Shown: positions 1 to 6,836, numbered from the stretch's first letter. The stretch is DNA of 29,057 nucleotides from JBBTCJ01 sp038043285 (GCA_038043285.1 JBBTCJ010000030.1:1-29057); one strand, 5' to 3'. Made by a program: numbers and translations. The notes: generated by a model not told the origin, from the sequence alone.

Positions 1-823
1 TGACCGATTGAAGGACGCGAATGCAGACGCCGAGCTGGTGATCGGGATCGGCGGTGTAGCGCGCGATGACGCGAAGTGTGAGATTGGGGCGATCGAAGTC
101 GCCGACCAGGATGACGGGATCGCGCATCCCCAGCAGACGCACGATCTCCTCGCGGACCTCGGGCGTGGCGGTGGCGGTGAAGGCGAGCATCGGAACGCGG
201 GGGAACAGCACACGAAGCTGGCCGAGCCGGGCATAGGCGGGACGGAAGTCGTGGCCCCATTGGCTGATGCAATGAGCCTCGTCGACGACGAAGGCCGAGA
301 GCCGGGCTTTGCTGAGCATGGCCAGGAACGCGGGATCGTCGCAGCGCTCGGGCGACACATACAACAGTCGCAGCTCGCCGGCGGCGGCGGCGCGGTAGAG
401 ATCGGCGACGACGCGGGGATGCTGGGTGCAGTTGACGCATGCCGCGGGTTGATGGCGGCGGCGGAGGGAATCGACCTGGTCTTGCATCAGGGCGATGAGC
501 GGAGTGATGACGATGGTGACGCCGGCCGTGACCACGGCGGGTAGTTGATAGCAGAGGCTCTTGCCACCGCCGGTGGGCATGACCGCCAGCAGGTCGCGGC
601 TTTGCAGCGCGGCGTCGATCGCTTCCGCCTGGAGGGGGAGATAGTGCTCGACGCCGAAGCGTTTGCGGGCGAGAGCGAGATAACCCTGGGCGGTGATCAT
701 GGCCCGGGGATCGGCTCCACGGGGGTCGCCGTTTCCGGCGGGAACTTCGTCGGCGGCAAGGGCCGCGCGGACTCGGGCGAGGGAACACCGCTGCACCAAC
801 TCAACAGAATCGACAATAGCCAT
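1..823 (-). CDS. recQ: RecQ-family ATP-dependent DNA helicase, N-terminal part (runs off the window)
   Basis: This is a superfamily 2 3'-5' DNA helicase that unwinds recombination and replication intermediates using ATP. About 274 residues are visible and the frame is open at the window edge. Motif I PTGGGKS lies near residue 83, motif Ia ITPLIALMQDQVDSLR near 106, motif II DEAHCISQWGHDFRP near 181 and motif III FTATATP near 215. The usual FRPGQ-like Q-motif appears as HYLPLQAEAI. About 50 residues precede the usual start of the family. The ATG at 823 has AAGGAGG about 14 nt upstream, inside the end of the preceding gene, whose stop is 7 nt away, so translation is probably coupled. The RQC and HRDC domains cannot be seen. 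It may be prophage cargo or a host gene flanking the element; the tight coupling favours the same operon. Confidence 0.9.
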   Translation of the reverse strand, partial: MAIVDSVELVQRCSLARVRAALAADEVPAGNGDPRGADPRAMITAQGYLALARKRFGVEHYLPLQAEAIDAALQSRDLLAVMPTGGGKSLCYQLPAVVTAGVTIVITPLIALMQDQVDSLRRRHQPAACVNCTQHPRVVADLYRAAAAGELRLLYVSPERCDDPAFLAMLSKARLSAFVVDEAHCISQWGHDFRPAYARLGQLRVLFPRVPMLAFTATATPEVREEIVRLLGMRDPVILVGDFDRPNLTLRVIARYTADPDHQLGVCIRVLQSV

Positions 824-830
824 GCCATCA

Positions 831-1169
831 TCAAAGACCTCCTTGAAAACGAGCGAAGTCAACAAGATCGACGTCGTCATCGACGTCGACGTCGAACACG
901 CGGCACGGCGGGTCGGGCGACGCGCCCGGGCCGGATAGACATTCAGCCGCCGCCGAGCCGAGCCGCGCGGGAAGCGGCGATTGGATGAGCGTCGGGCAGT
1001 CGGCGCAGGGAGTACACGGAACCGGGACGCATGGGGGCCAGGACCAGCGGTCGATGGTGCAGTTGCAGACGCAATTGCACGGCGGGCAGTGGTTGACGTT
1101 GCCGTCGTTGAAGATCTGCTGCTGCGGCGCAACCGCAACCATCAGCGAGCTAATCACGATCCAGCGCAC
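831..1169 (-). CDS. Small secreted Cys-rich protein with C-terminal dockerin-like EF-hand
   Basis: Predicted 112 aa. The N-terminus (MRWIVISSLMVAVA-PQQ) looks like a short signal peptide. Residues about 28-62 are rich in CxxC-like pairs (CPPC, CNC, CTPC, CADC), perhaps disulfides or metal ligands. The C-terminus holds CLSGPG...PPC followed by DVDVDDDVDLVDFARFQ. Its acidic loop has D at positions 1, 3, 5 and 12 of a calcium loop and matches the dockerin-like EF-hand style that ends many planctomycete exported proteins. The start is a GTG with a strong AAAGGAGGG six nt upstream. The gene overlaps the end of the GemA-like gene by 20 nt and precedes recQ by 7 nt, so it belongs to the same operon. 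The function is unknown; calcium binding is inferred from the loop. Antisense frames here carry no recognisable domain. Confidence 0.7.
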   Translation of the reverse strand: MRWIVISSLMVAVAPQQQIFNDGNVNHCPPCNCVCNCTIDRWSWPPCVPVPCTPCADCPTLIQSPLPARLGSAAAECLSGPGASPDPPCRVFDVDVDDDVDLVDFARFQGGL

Positions 1170-1662
1170 GAGGCTCCCTCCTTTGGATCATGCCCTTGAG
1201 CACCACGATGACCTCCCCGCCGCGCTTGGCGGTGAGCAGGTCGCGGGGGTCTAGGACGCCGAAGTTTTTGCGAAGCCATTCGCGGGCGGCGGCGCCGTGG
1301 TTGTGGAAGTAGTCGAGGGCCAAACGGGAAATCTGCGCGCACTGATCGTCGGTGATCATGCGAGACACGCCGGGCGTTGCCCTGCGGCCTGCATAGAGCG
1401 AAGGTTTCTTACCGGGCGGGTGGGGGAGATCCCGACCGGAGAATCGTTTGATCCAATCGCTGCACTGTCGGGCGGACAACTGGCGGATCGAGCCGCCGAC
1501 CATGCGGCGAAGCTCGTGGACGTCGACGCCGTGGCGCAGGGCGGCGCAGACCAGCGACGAGTGCTGCTTGGCGGTGGAACTGCCGGGCTTGACGTTCAGC
1601 GACGGCGGAACCGTCGTGGATTGTCGATCGGTGATTGGCGATTGACGATTGTCCAGAGACAT
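1150..1662 (-). CDS. gemA: GemA-like protein (Mu gp16, DUF1018 family)
   Basis: Predicted 170 aa. The C-terminal half (about residues 100-160) follows the GemA pattern: a helix that counts residues, then WLRKNFGV..PRDLLTAKRGGEVIVVLKGM, close to the usual 'FL++FGV...LT..qA..vI..LK' signature. The first half (about 30-80, ending LSARQCSDWIKRF) looks like a diverged copy of the same helix-rich unit. In Mu, GemA is an early, non-essential protein affecting host gene expression and DNA topology. The ATG lies 3 nt after the MuB stop, so translation is coupled. The first 15 residues (NRQSPITDRQS) are encoded by a five-unit heptamer repeat at 1619-1653 and are probably not ancestral. Family assignment is by pattern only. 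Confidence 0.7.
   Translation of the reverse strand: MSLDNRQSPITDRQSTTVPPSLNVKPGSSTAKQHSSLVCAALRHGVDVHELRRMVGGSIRQLSARQCSDWIKRFSGRDLPHPPGKKPSLYAGRRATPGVSRMITDDQCAQISRLALDYFHNHGAAAREWLRKNFGVLDPRDLLTAKRGGEVIVVLKGMIQRREPRALDRD
1619..1653. repeat. Heptamer tandem repeat, five units (GATTGNC type)
   Basis: Five consecutive 7-mers read on the plus strand: GATTGTC, GATCGGT, GATTGGC, GATTGAC, GATTGTC. They lie within the first codons of the GemA-like gene and encode its low-complexity N-terminus. A second five-unit array of the same family lies at 4395-4429. Confidence 0.85.
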
Positions 1663-1665
1663 AGA

Positions 1666-2808
1666 TCACGCGGTGGCGGCGATCGCCTGGCGGCGCTCCT
1701 TAACCATTTCCTTGTCTGTCTGGTTGGCCCGCAGAAGCTCCTCGACGCAAGCGAGATCGTCGGCGGTCACGGTGACGGTATCCTCCTCGTCAACGCCGCA
1801 GCGTTTGCGGGCGCGGCGGGCGGCGTTGGTCAACAGAATGCGACAGCGCCTAAGGGAGCCGAATCCGAGCGAGTTGGCGACGTCCTGGAGATAACGGGCG
1901 GCGTCGGGGGAGAGGCGGATCGGCGTCTGCTCATAGAGCTTGCGGATGTCCTCGATGGTGAAGAGGGCCTTGCCGCTGTCGCGTCGCGATCCACGGCCCT
2001 CGGTCAGCGGTCGGTCGATCTCGAACCGCGAATATATCTGCCCGCGATCGGGGTCGGCGTTGCGGTCGACGCGGTCGTGTAGATCCTTCGTGGCCAGCAG
2101 CAGGATCGGACAGCCGGTTGCGTCGTGGATTTCGCGGAGCAGTTCGACGGCTTCATTGTTCAGCTTGTGGGCCTCGTCGACGATGATGAGCCGGTGGCTG
2201 TCCTTCAGCCGCGACAGGACGCGCTCCAATTGCGTAGGAACATAGTCGAGCTCCTTGCCCTTGGGCGTTGCCCGAACGCCAAGTTGCTGAGCGAGCAAGG
2301 TGGTGAGGCCCCTGGGGTGATAGCCGCCGAAGATGACGGTGACTAAGACGGAGCCGACGGTCGTGTCGTGGAGCGCCTGGGCGCAACAGGTTTTGCCGAT
2401 GCCGGTGGGACCGTAGACCAGACCGATCGTTGCGTTCTCGCGCACCAGCCGAGCGACGTGATGGATGTCCTCGGCCACCTTGGTGGAGACGAAGTTTCCC
2501 CGGAGTTTGACCGCCTGCCGACGGGCGTGCTGCTCGATCCAATTATTGAGGGTGCGGACGTGCTCGTCGGAATGCTCGGTGTACTTGCCCTTGACCAGGT
2601 CGCCGATCGTCGTGGTGCGGGGCCGATTGACCTGCCGAGCGACCTCGGCGTAGGTGACGGCGACGCGGCGCACATAGCCCGCGAAATTCTCCATCGCCTG
2701 ACGTCGCTGGGCGTCCGTCAGGGCGCCTTCGTTGGGGAGCATCCATGCAGCCATGAGTATTCGATCCCGATCCCTCAGGAGTTCACTGAATTCGTGCGTC
2801 CCGGTCAT
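1666..2808 (-). CDS. MuB-like AAA+ ATPase, target-DNA activator of transposition
   Basis: Predicted 380 aa. MuB-type proteins form ATP-dependent filaments on target DNA, deliver it to the transposase and give target immunity. The N-terminal region has a lambda-repressor-like helix-turn-helix (about residues 48-95, TYAEVARQVN...IGDLVKGKY). The AAA+ core shows Walker A GPTGIGKT at 133-140, Walker B LIIVDEAH at 207-214 and a sensor-1-like LLLATKDL at 237-244. The C-terminal helices (about 310-370) fit the MuB C-terminal DNA-binding domain. The ATG overlaps the transposase stop as ATGA, which marks tight coupling, and rules out the longer open frame that begins upstream inside the transposase gene. 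This gene sits directly downstream of the transposase, as in Mu. Confidence 0.9.
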   Translation of the reverse strand: MTGTHEFSELLRDRDRILMAAWMLPNEGALTDAQRRQAMENFAGYVRRVAVTYAEVARQVNRPRTTTIGDLVKGKYTEHSDEHVRTLNNWIEQHARRQAVKLRGNFVSTKVAEDIHHVARLVRENATIGLVYGPTGIGKTCCAQALHDTTVGSVLVTVIFGGYHPRGLTTLLAQQLGVRATPKGKELDYVPTQLERVLSRLKDSHRLIIVDEAHKLNNEAVELLREIHDATGCPILLLATKDLHDRVDRNADPDRGQIYSRFEIDRPLTEGRGSRRDSGKALFTIEDIRKLYEQTPIRLSPDAARYLQDVANSLGFGSLRRCRILLTNAARRARKRCGVDEEDTVTVTADDLACVEELLRANQTDKEMVKERRQAIAATA

Positions 2809-4958
2809 AGCAGTTCGCGAATGTCGCCTTCGTCTTCGTCCTTCTTGGGCGTGTCCCAGAGCGAACACAACCCTGCGAGGTCATCGCCGCTGGATTCTTC
2901 TTCAGGTGAAACACGATCCACGAACAGGTCGGATAGATCCCCGGCGTCGTGGTCCACGACCTCAATTCGCACGGGTTTCGACGCCCCTTCGAAGCCGGTT
3001 CGGACGGGGCGGATGACGCCGCTCGTCGCGGCGGGCAGCGGCCCGTCGGTGCCGGTGGCGCGGAGTTCCTGTAGCTGCGCCTGGCGATGCCGGTTCGCCT
3101 CTTGCACCGCGGTGCGGGTGCGGTTGTGGGATGCGGCTTCGGCCTGACGGGCGGTGCGGGTGGCGCGGGCCTTGGCGGCGGAGGCGAGACGCAGATCCTC
3201 GGTGGTCATCTCGGGGTGCATACGCTCGTTGGGCAACAGCCGGGCGATCAAGCGACGGCCGTCGGCCTCGAAGGCGAAACACTCCGCCGGACGTTCGAGG
3301 TCCACGGCCACGAGGACGTCGCGGCCCACATAGCGACGCAACGCGGCGCAGGATGCGCCGTAGCCGACTCGCATTCCGGCGACCTGGACGGCGACGCCGT
3401 TGGGGCCGACCTTGTACGCGCCGCGCACAGAGACCAGGAAGGCCAGGGCGTCCAGGTCGGCGCGGCGGGCTACGTTGTGCGCGTTCCAGGATCGCAGCGG
3501 TGATCTTCCGTTCATGCCGAGGCCGCGATGCGGCGCGGCGTGGTAGATGGGCAGATAATCGCGCACGTGATCGCGGGCTTGCTCCAGTGTGGGGGCGTCG
3601 GGCTTCAACTGCTCCAGACATTCCGGCCGATTGTTCGGCTCGTTGCCGCAATAGGTGACGACGAGCTTGGCGCACTGATCCTCGAACGTTTTGTACCAGC
3701 GCTCCTGGGTGCCCTTGGACTGGGGGTTGTAGGGCGTGGCGAAGATCAGCTTGACGCCGAGTTCGGGCACGACGCCCAACCAGCGCGAGTCGTCGCACTT
3801 GAGCAGCGAACGGTCGCGGCGTATCACGTCATGCCACGCCTTGCCGTACTGCTGTCGCAGGGCGCGGATGTCATCCTTGGTCAGACCGGTGATGGCCCGC
3901 GACTTGAAGTCTTTGCCGTTGTCTACGCGCAGAGTCTGCGGCACGCCGTATTCGCGGAAGGCCATGCGCAGGGCGAGCAGGATGGACTCCTGGTGCGGCG
4001 ACGCACCGAGGTGCCAGCCGACGATGCAGCGGCTGCCGCAGTCCTGCACGGTGGTGAGCCAGGGGCGAATGAGTTTGTCCCGGTGCCGCACCCAGAAGTC
4101 GCACTCGGTGTGATCGGAGACGAAGAACTGGCCGGGGGCGATGACGCTCCAGTCTTGCTCCATGTAGGGCGTGAAGCGGTGGTTGTAGGCTGTCAGGCCG
4201 TAACGGCAGACGTAGGAGAATGCGACGTCGTCGTGGTCTCTTAGCCAGGTGAGGGTCGCGGAGTAACTGGGCGGCCAGGACCAGCCGCGACGCGAAGACT
4301 CGCGCAGGGTGAAACCGTGGCAGGTTGTGACGGAGAGCTTGTTTTCGGTGCGGTAGAGAGAATAGAAGTAGGCGACGGCCTCGGCGCTGCGCGAGATTGG
4401 CGACTGCCCATTGACGATTGTCGATTCGCGGCGGCCATACTGGTCGATCAGCGCGGCAACGCCGAGAGGGTTGCCGTCTACGCCGCGGGAATCGAAGGCG
4501 GCGGACCAGAGCTGCAACGAGCGCACGCTGATGGCGAAATCCGCACCCTCTACGCGGCGGGCCTCGGCGATGATCTGTTCGGCGACGGCGCGGTCGGTCA
4601 ATCCGGCCTCGCGGGGATAGTTGCAGCGACTGCGCCACTCGGCGAGCCACTGCGCCTTGCGGTGCGCACGCTCGACGTGCCGGCGTGGGTGACGGGACAA
4701 CAGCGAGGCGGCGAGGTCCGCCGAGGGGGCATCGGCGAGCAAACGGCGGTCGACGGAGCGGCTGATCCACCAGGAAGGCTTGCCGTTGCCGGAAGCGGGC
4801 GGGCGAAGCTCGGCCTTGCCGCGAGCGGACCACTTGGTCACACAGCGCCAGCGGAGCGTGCGAATGGGATCGCCGGTCAGACGCACGACGTCGTCGATGG
4901 GCAACCAGTCCGCCGATGGGCGATGGTCGAGCGTGGTTTGACGAGCGAGCAGAGTCAT
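2805..4958 (-). CDS. MuA-like DDE transposase
   Basis: Predicted 717 aa, close to MuA (about 660). The N-terminus (17-75) resembles the Mu-type winged-helix end-binding domain. The rve/RNase H core holds the likely DDE triad: D282 (SDHTECDF), D346 (LRVDNGKDF) and E419 (PYNPQSKGTQERW). A Mu-type C-terminal beta-barrel spans about 500-575, and a charged coil runs from about 590 to 635. The enzyme nicks the element ends and joins them to target DNA, for integration and replicative transposition. The start at 4958 was chosen because the upstream extension of the frame is a shadow of the zinc-ribbon gene; AGGA lies about 7 nt before it. Residues 178-190 are encoded by a heptamer repeat (4395-4429) inserted in frame between domains. 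The acidic tail overlaps the MuB start. Confidence 0.93.
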   Translation of the reverse strand: MTLLARQTTLDHRPSADWLPIDDVVRLTGDPIRTLRWRCVTKWSARGKAELRPPASGNGKPSWWISRSVDRRLLADAPSADLAASLLSRHPRRHVERAHRKAQWLAEWRSRCNYPREAGLTDRAVAEQIIAEARRVEGADFAISVRSLQLWSAAFDSRGVDGNPLGVAALIDQYGRRESTIVNGQSPISRSAEAVAYFYSLYRTENKLSVTTCHGFTLRESSRRGWSWPPSYSATLTWLRDHDDVAFSYVCRYGLTAYNHRFTPYMEQDWSVIAPGQFFVSDHTECDFWVRHRDKLIRPWLTTVQDCGSRCIVGWHLGASPHQESILLALRMAFREYGVPQTLRVDNGKDFKSRAITGLTKDDIRALRQQYGKAWHDVIRRDRSLLKCDDSRWLGVVPELGVKLIFATPYNPQSKGTQERWYKTFEDQCAKLVVTYCGNEPNNRPECLEQLKPDAPTLEQARDHVRDYLPIYHAAPHRGLGMNGRSPLRSWNAHNVARRADLDALAFLVSVRGAYKVGPNGVAVQVAGMRVGYGASCAALRRYVGRDVLVAVDLERPAECFAFEADGRRLIARLLPNERMHPEMTTEDLRLASAAKARATRTARQAEAASHNRTRTAVQEANRHRQAQLQELRATGTDGPLPAATSGVIRPVRTGFEGASKPVRIEVVDHDAGDLSDLFVDRVSPEEESSGDDLAGLCSLWDTPKKDEDEGDIRELL
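4395..4429. repeat. Heptamer tandem repeat, five units, in frame inside the transposase gene
   Basis: Consecutive 7-mers on the plus strand: GATTGGC, GACTGCC, CATTGAC, GATTGTC, GATTCGC. This is the same family and the same unit count (5 x 7 = 35 bp) as at 1619-1653. It encodes transposase residues near STIVNGQSPIS. The frame stays open through it. Confidence 0.8.
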
Positions 4959-4965
4959 AAGGTTC

Positions 4966-4988
4966 CTGGTCGGCGATGCCCACACTAC
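4966..4988. repeat. Diverged copy of the GGTGGGCGATGCCCACC hairpin repeat
   Basis: The sequence between the zinc-ribbon stop and the transposase start resembles the palindromic repeat found intact at 6355 and 8423, with the core TCGGCGATGCCCACACTAC. Its final CTA supplies the zinc-ribbon gene's TAG stop on the minus strand. Confidence 0.55.
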
Positions 4989-5239
4989 GCGGCGCGGGCG
5001 GTGTTCATCCGCTGCACGGCCATGCCGTATCTCACGGGGTCGGTCTCGGCGGACCAGCAACAGGAAAAGTCTTCCTCCAGCCGGTCGGCGTGAAAACGCC
5101 AGAGCGTCTCGATCAACAGGCCGCAGAACTCGCAGTGCAGGTAAGTGGCCTCGCCCTTGTAAACCGCCTCGCGCACGAAGCACTCGGCGGGAAGCTCAGC
5201 CTCGCAGTGAGGGCACTGCTGATGGTTAACCGCGGACAT
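4985..5239 (-). CDS. Small zinc-ribbon protein, unknown function
   Basis: Predicted 84 aa. Two CxxC knuckles, CPHC (residues 9-12) and CEFC (about 36-39), are about 24 residues apart, a zinc-ribbon layout; a later CC pair lies near 59. The ATG at 5239 has GGGAGGTG about 6 nt upstream and is preferred over the longer open frame, whose N-terminal extension is a shadow of the neighbouring membrane protein gene. The start lies 13 nt inside the end of that gene. It could be a small nucleic-acid-binding or host-takeover factor of the early operon, but no specific function can be read from it. Confidence 0.7.
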   Translation of the reverse strand: MSAVNHQQCPHCEAELPAECFVREAVYKGEATYLHCEFCGLLIETLWRFHADRLEEDFSCCWSAETDPVRYGMAVQRMNTARAA

Positions 5240-5540
5240 CGAGAACACCTCCCTTCGGGGTGGATGATGAAACGGCGACCGCTTCCTCACGGGCGCGGCT
5301 CTGATCGGCGGCGCGGCTCTGATCGACGGCGCGGCTCTGATCGGCGGCGAGGCACCAGGGGCAGGCGGCGCTGAGATGCTCGCGGACGCGGGCGGCGTCG
5401 TCGGTGACCACGGAGCGAAGCTCGCGGCGACCGCAGTCGCAGGCCAGGTCGCGGGTCTGGGCGTCCACCGTTCCGCCGAACCAGAACAGGCCGAGGCCGA
5501 GGACCAAGAAAAGAATGACAAACACTGCGACGGAGATCAT
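5226..5540 (-). CDS. Small membrane protein with one N-terminal helix and a repeat-derived segment
   Basis: Predicted 104 aa. Residues 2-22 are a strong transmembrane helix (SVAVFVILFLVLGLGLFWF), followed by a Cys-containing soluble part (CDCGRRE, ACPWC) that could bind a metal. Residues about 68-86 (DQSRA-VDQSRA-ADQSRA) are encoded by a tandem 18-bp repeat within an interspersed repeat copy at 5279-5346, so this stretch is probably recent. The ATG at 5540 overlaps the stop of the upstream gene as ATGA, and AAAGGCAGG lies upstream. Function unknown; membrane location is inferred from the helix. Confidence 0.6.
   Translation of the reverse strand: MISVAVFVILFLVLGLGLFWFGGTVDAQTRDLACDCGRRELRSVVTDDAARVREHLSAACPWCLAADQSRAVDQSRAADQSRAREEAVAVSSSTPKGGVLDVRG
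5279..5346. repeat. Interspersed repeat (CTTCCTCACGGGCGCGG family) with a 3 x 18-bp tandem expansion
   Basis: 5279-5306 is a copy of the 28-bp repeat also present at 6161, 8381, 8486, 9500 and 10531. Its end is expanded into three 18-bp units at 5293, 5311 and 5329 (GCGCGGCTCTGATCGGCG), identical except for one base in the middle unit. Because 18 is a multiple of 3, the expansion stays in frame within the membrane protein gene. Confidence 0.85.
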
Positions 5541-6061
5541 CGGACGCCTGCCTTTCGTTCAATGGTGCGGTGATAAGTGTTGAGGATGGCGCGATGGAGG
5601 ACGGCGTCGCGGGCGCGATGGCGCAGCCAGGCGTCGTGGTAAACCTGGACGGAACGGCCGTCGAGCTCGTCGATGCGCCCGTCGGCAAGCATTTCGGCGA
5701 CGTACTTCATCTGTTCGTGGTGCGCGCCCTCGGCCGTGACCGCTTCGCGGAAAAACTCCGGGGCGCTGGCCGGACCGTTTCCGGCGGTGACATGGATGTC
5801 AAACGAACAGTCGGAGGGGCAGATCAGGTCGAGGATGCGATCGTCGAGCCAGTGATCGAGAATCCGCCGCCAGAACTCCACGGGGACGTTGGTGATGCCG
5901 TTGCGGTACTGGGAGATCATCTGCTGGGAGCGGTCGGTCCAGTCGCGGAGGGTCAAGACGGTGAACTGGGCGTTGCCGCCGGTGACGCGGTCGGAGACGA
6001 CCGGGGCGAGGTTGAGCAGGGCGTCGAGCAGTTCGGCGTCGCGTCGCACGTCTTCACTCAC
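5537..6061 (-). CDS. Putative phage regulator with helix-turn-helix, first gene of the transposition operon
   Basis: Predicted 174 aa. The region LTLRDWTDRSQQMISQYRNGITNVPVEFWRRILDH (about residues 36-70) has the spacing of a repressor-type helix-turn-helix (SQQMISQYRNG as the turn and recognition helix). The rest is helical and unassigned, with Cys near 81 and 85. It starts with GTG at 6061, preceded by GGAGGTC seven nt upstream, and ends overlapping the next start. CII- or Cro-like regulators commonly sit here in phages, so control of transposition is plausible, but the protein could also be a replication accessory factor. Confidence 0.6.
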   Translation of the reverse strand: MSEDVRRDAELLDALLNLAPVVSDRVTGGNAQFTVLTLRDWTDRSQQMISQYRNGITNVPVEFWRRILDHWLDDRILDLICPSDCSFDIHVTAGNGPASAPEFFREAVTAEGAHHEQMKYVAEMLADGRIDELDGRSVQVYHDAWLRHRARDAVLHRAILNTYHRTIERKAGVR

Positions 6062-6160
6062 GAGTCGACCTCCGTGTCAGCCGGAAAAGCAGCCCCGGAA
6101 ATCCGTTGGTCCGGGGGACACCACACCTACAATGGCGCCATGCAAACGGATCAAGAGACT

Positions 6161-6188
6161 CCGCTTCCTCACGGGCGCGGCTCTGATC
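6161..6188. repeat. Interspersed 28-bp repeat copy
   Basis: Same sequence as at 5279, with core CTTCCTCACGGGCGCGG followed by CTCTGATC, and a flank AAACGGCACG similar to the flanks of the copies at 9500 and 10531. Confidence 0.85.
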
Positions 6189-6354
6189 AAACGGCACGAA
6201 ACACAAAAAGGCCCGGAAGAGCGAAGCGGAACTCGACAAGCCCGCCTGGCGCGGCGGAGGTAAGGAACAGGTCGAGTTTTCAGTGGCCTCCGCTTCGCCC
6301 TTCCCTGGGCAAGCTATTTTTCCGCCGTCCCCGCGCGCGGCGGCTCGCGCACCT

Positions 6355-6371
6355 GGTGGGCGATGCCCACC
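6355..6371. repeat. Palindromic hairpin repeat GGTGGGCGATGCCCACC
   Basis: The arms GGTGGGC and GCCCACC flank a 3-nt centre. The copy lies 7 nt beyond the stop of the gene at 6378-6560 and could act as its transcription terminator. Identical at 8423-8439; variants at 8740, 8871, 21017 and 4966. Confidence 0.85.
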
Positions 6372-6377
6372 CTACGT

Positions 6378-6560
6378 TCAACGCCGCTTGTGGCGGCGGT
6401 CGTTTAGCTTCGTGGCCGTCCAACGCTGAACGATGGCCGCCTCGACGTGGCGGGCCAGGTCGAGCAGGTCGGCGCCGTAGACGGTCAAAGAAATCGAGTC
6501 ACGCTTTGGGGCGTCGTACAGGGTCACTGCAATGCCGTTGCGATGGCCGTTACGACGCAT
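6378..6560 (-). CDS. Small basic protein, unknown function
   Basis: Predicted 60 aa, very basic at both ends (MRRNGHRNG..., ...NDRRHKRR), with a central strand-helix core (ISLTVYGADLLDLARHVEAAI). The ATG at 6560 lies 11 nt inside the end of the RHH gene, indicating coupling. A longer frame exists upstream but overlaps the RHH gene extensively. It may be a small DNA-binding or partner protein of the RHH regulator; nothing firmer can be said. Confidence 0.5.
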   Translation of the reverse strand: MRRNGHRNGIAVTLYDAPKRDSISLTVYGADLLDLARHVEAAIVQRWTATKLNDRRHKRR

Positions 6561-6732
6561 GGTTGGAGGCCTTTCGCGTCTTGGAAACGCGAGCCGAGGC
6601 GTACTCACGGTCGATCAGGTAAGACAGCATGTGTCCGAGGCCACGATGCGTCAGGCGGCAAAGTTCGTCGAGTTTTTGCTTGTCCGCGGGATAAAGTCGA
6701 ACGGTAGTGCTTTTGTACTTGTGAGGACACAT
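6550..6732 (-). CDS. Ribbon-helix-helix transcriptional regulator (leftward)
   Basis: Predicted 60 aa from the ATG at 6732; a GTG at 6738 would add two residues. TTVRLYPADKQKLDELCRLTHRGLGHMLSYLIDREY gives the beta strand and two helices of the Arc/CopG fold, with a basic tail. Such proteins bind DNA as dimers through the strand and recognise short repeated half-sites. The predicted leftward promoter has its -10 at 6742-6747, so transcription should begin near 6735. That leaves almost no leader, no Shine-Dalgarno is visible, and the message may be leaderless. It is divergent from a second RHH gene at 6837, and both probably act on the shared operators between them. Confidence 0.75.
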   Translation of the reverse strand: MCPHKYKSTTVRLYPADKQKLDELCRLTHRGLGHMLSYLIDREYASARVSKTRKASNHAS

Positions 6733-6741
6733 GACCACAAA

Positions 6742-6770
6742 AGTCTACACGCTAGTCTGTGACGAGTCAA
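6742..6770 (-). promoter_or_regulatory. Leftward promoter, TTGACT-N17-TAGACT
   Basis: Read on the minus strand, the -35 TTGACT (6770-6765) and -10 TAGACT (6747-6742) are separated by exactly 17 bp, close to the sigma-70 consensus. The -10 overlaps an operator-like TCTACA (6744-6749). It would drive the RHH gene and perhaps the whole transposition operon. Confidence 0.6.
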
Positions 6771-6813
6771 GGCAAAAACCAATAAAATCTACATGTGTCT
6801 ACAAAAGACTACA
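6744..6813. promoter_or_regulatory. Operator-like direct repeats TCTACA/ACTACA
   Basis: Copies lie at 6744-6749, 6788-6793, 6798-6803 and 6808-6813 (ACTACA). The last three are spaced exactly 10 bp, one helical turn. The 17-mers starting at 6734 and 6798 match at 13 positions, sharing ACAAAAG and CTACA. Tandem helically phased sites are typical of RHH regulators. Confidence 0.65.
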
Positions 6814-6815
6814 AT
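6788..6815 (+). promoter_or_regulatory. Probable rightward promoter with TACAAT -10
   Basis: TACAAT at 6810-6815 is a good -10 element. A weak -35, TCTACA at 6788-6793, lies 16 bp upstream. Both hexamers coincide with operator-like repeats, so a bound repressor would block the promoter. The start codon at 6837 follows a Shine-Dalgarno GGGAGTAGG (6819-6827). Confidence 0.45.
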
Positions 6816-6836
6816 TCCGGGAGTAGGATAGTACGA

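Larger units (their letters stand above)
6062..6377. other. Gene-free stretch with two repeat copies
   Basis: No convincing gene on either strand. It contains a copy of the 28-bp interspersed repeat (6161-6188), a 10-bp palindrome ATGGCGCCAT (6132-6141), and a near-perfect hairpin repeat GGTGGGCGATGCCCACC (6355-6371) directly after the stop of the 60-aa gene. The short open frames here are products of the repeats. Confidence 0.7.

Noticed and set aside
2960..3015. Imperfect hairpin in the transposase C-terminal linker
   Set aside because: The arms match at 8 of 10 positions only, and the region codes for a Pro/Arg-rich linker where such matches are easy to obtain.
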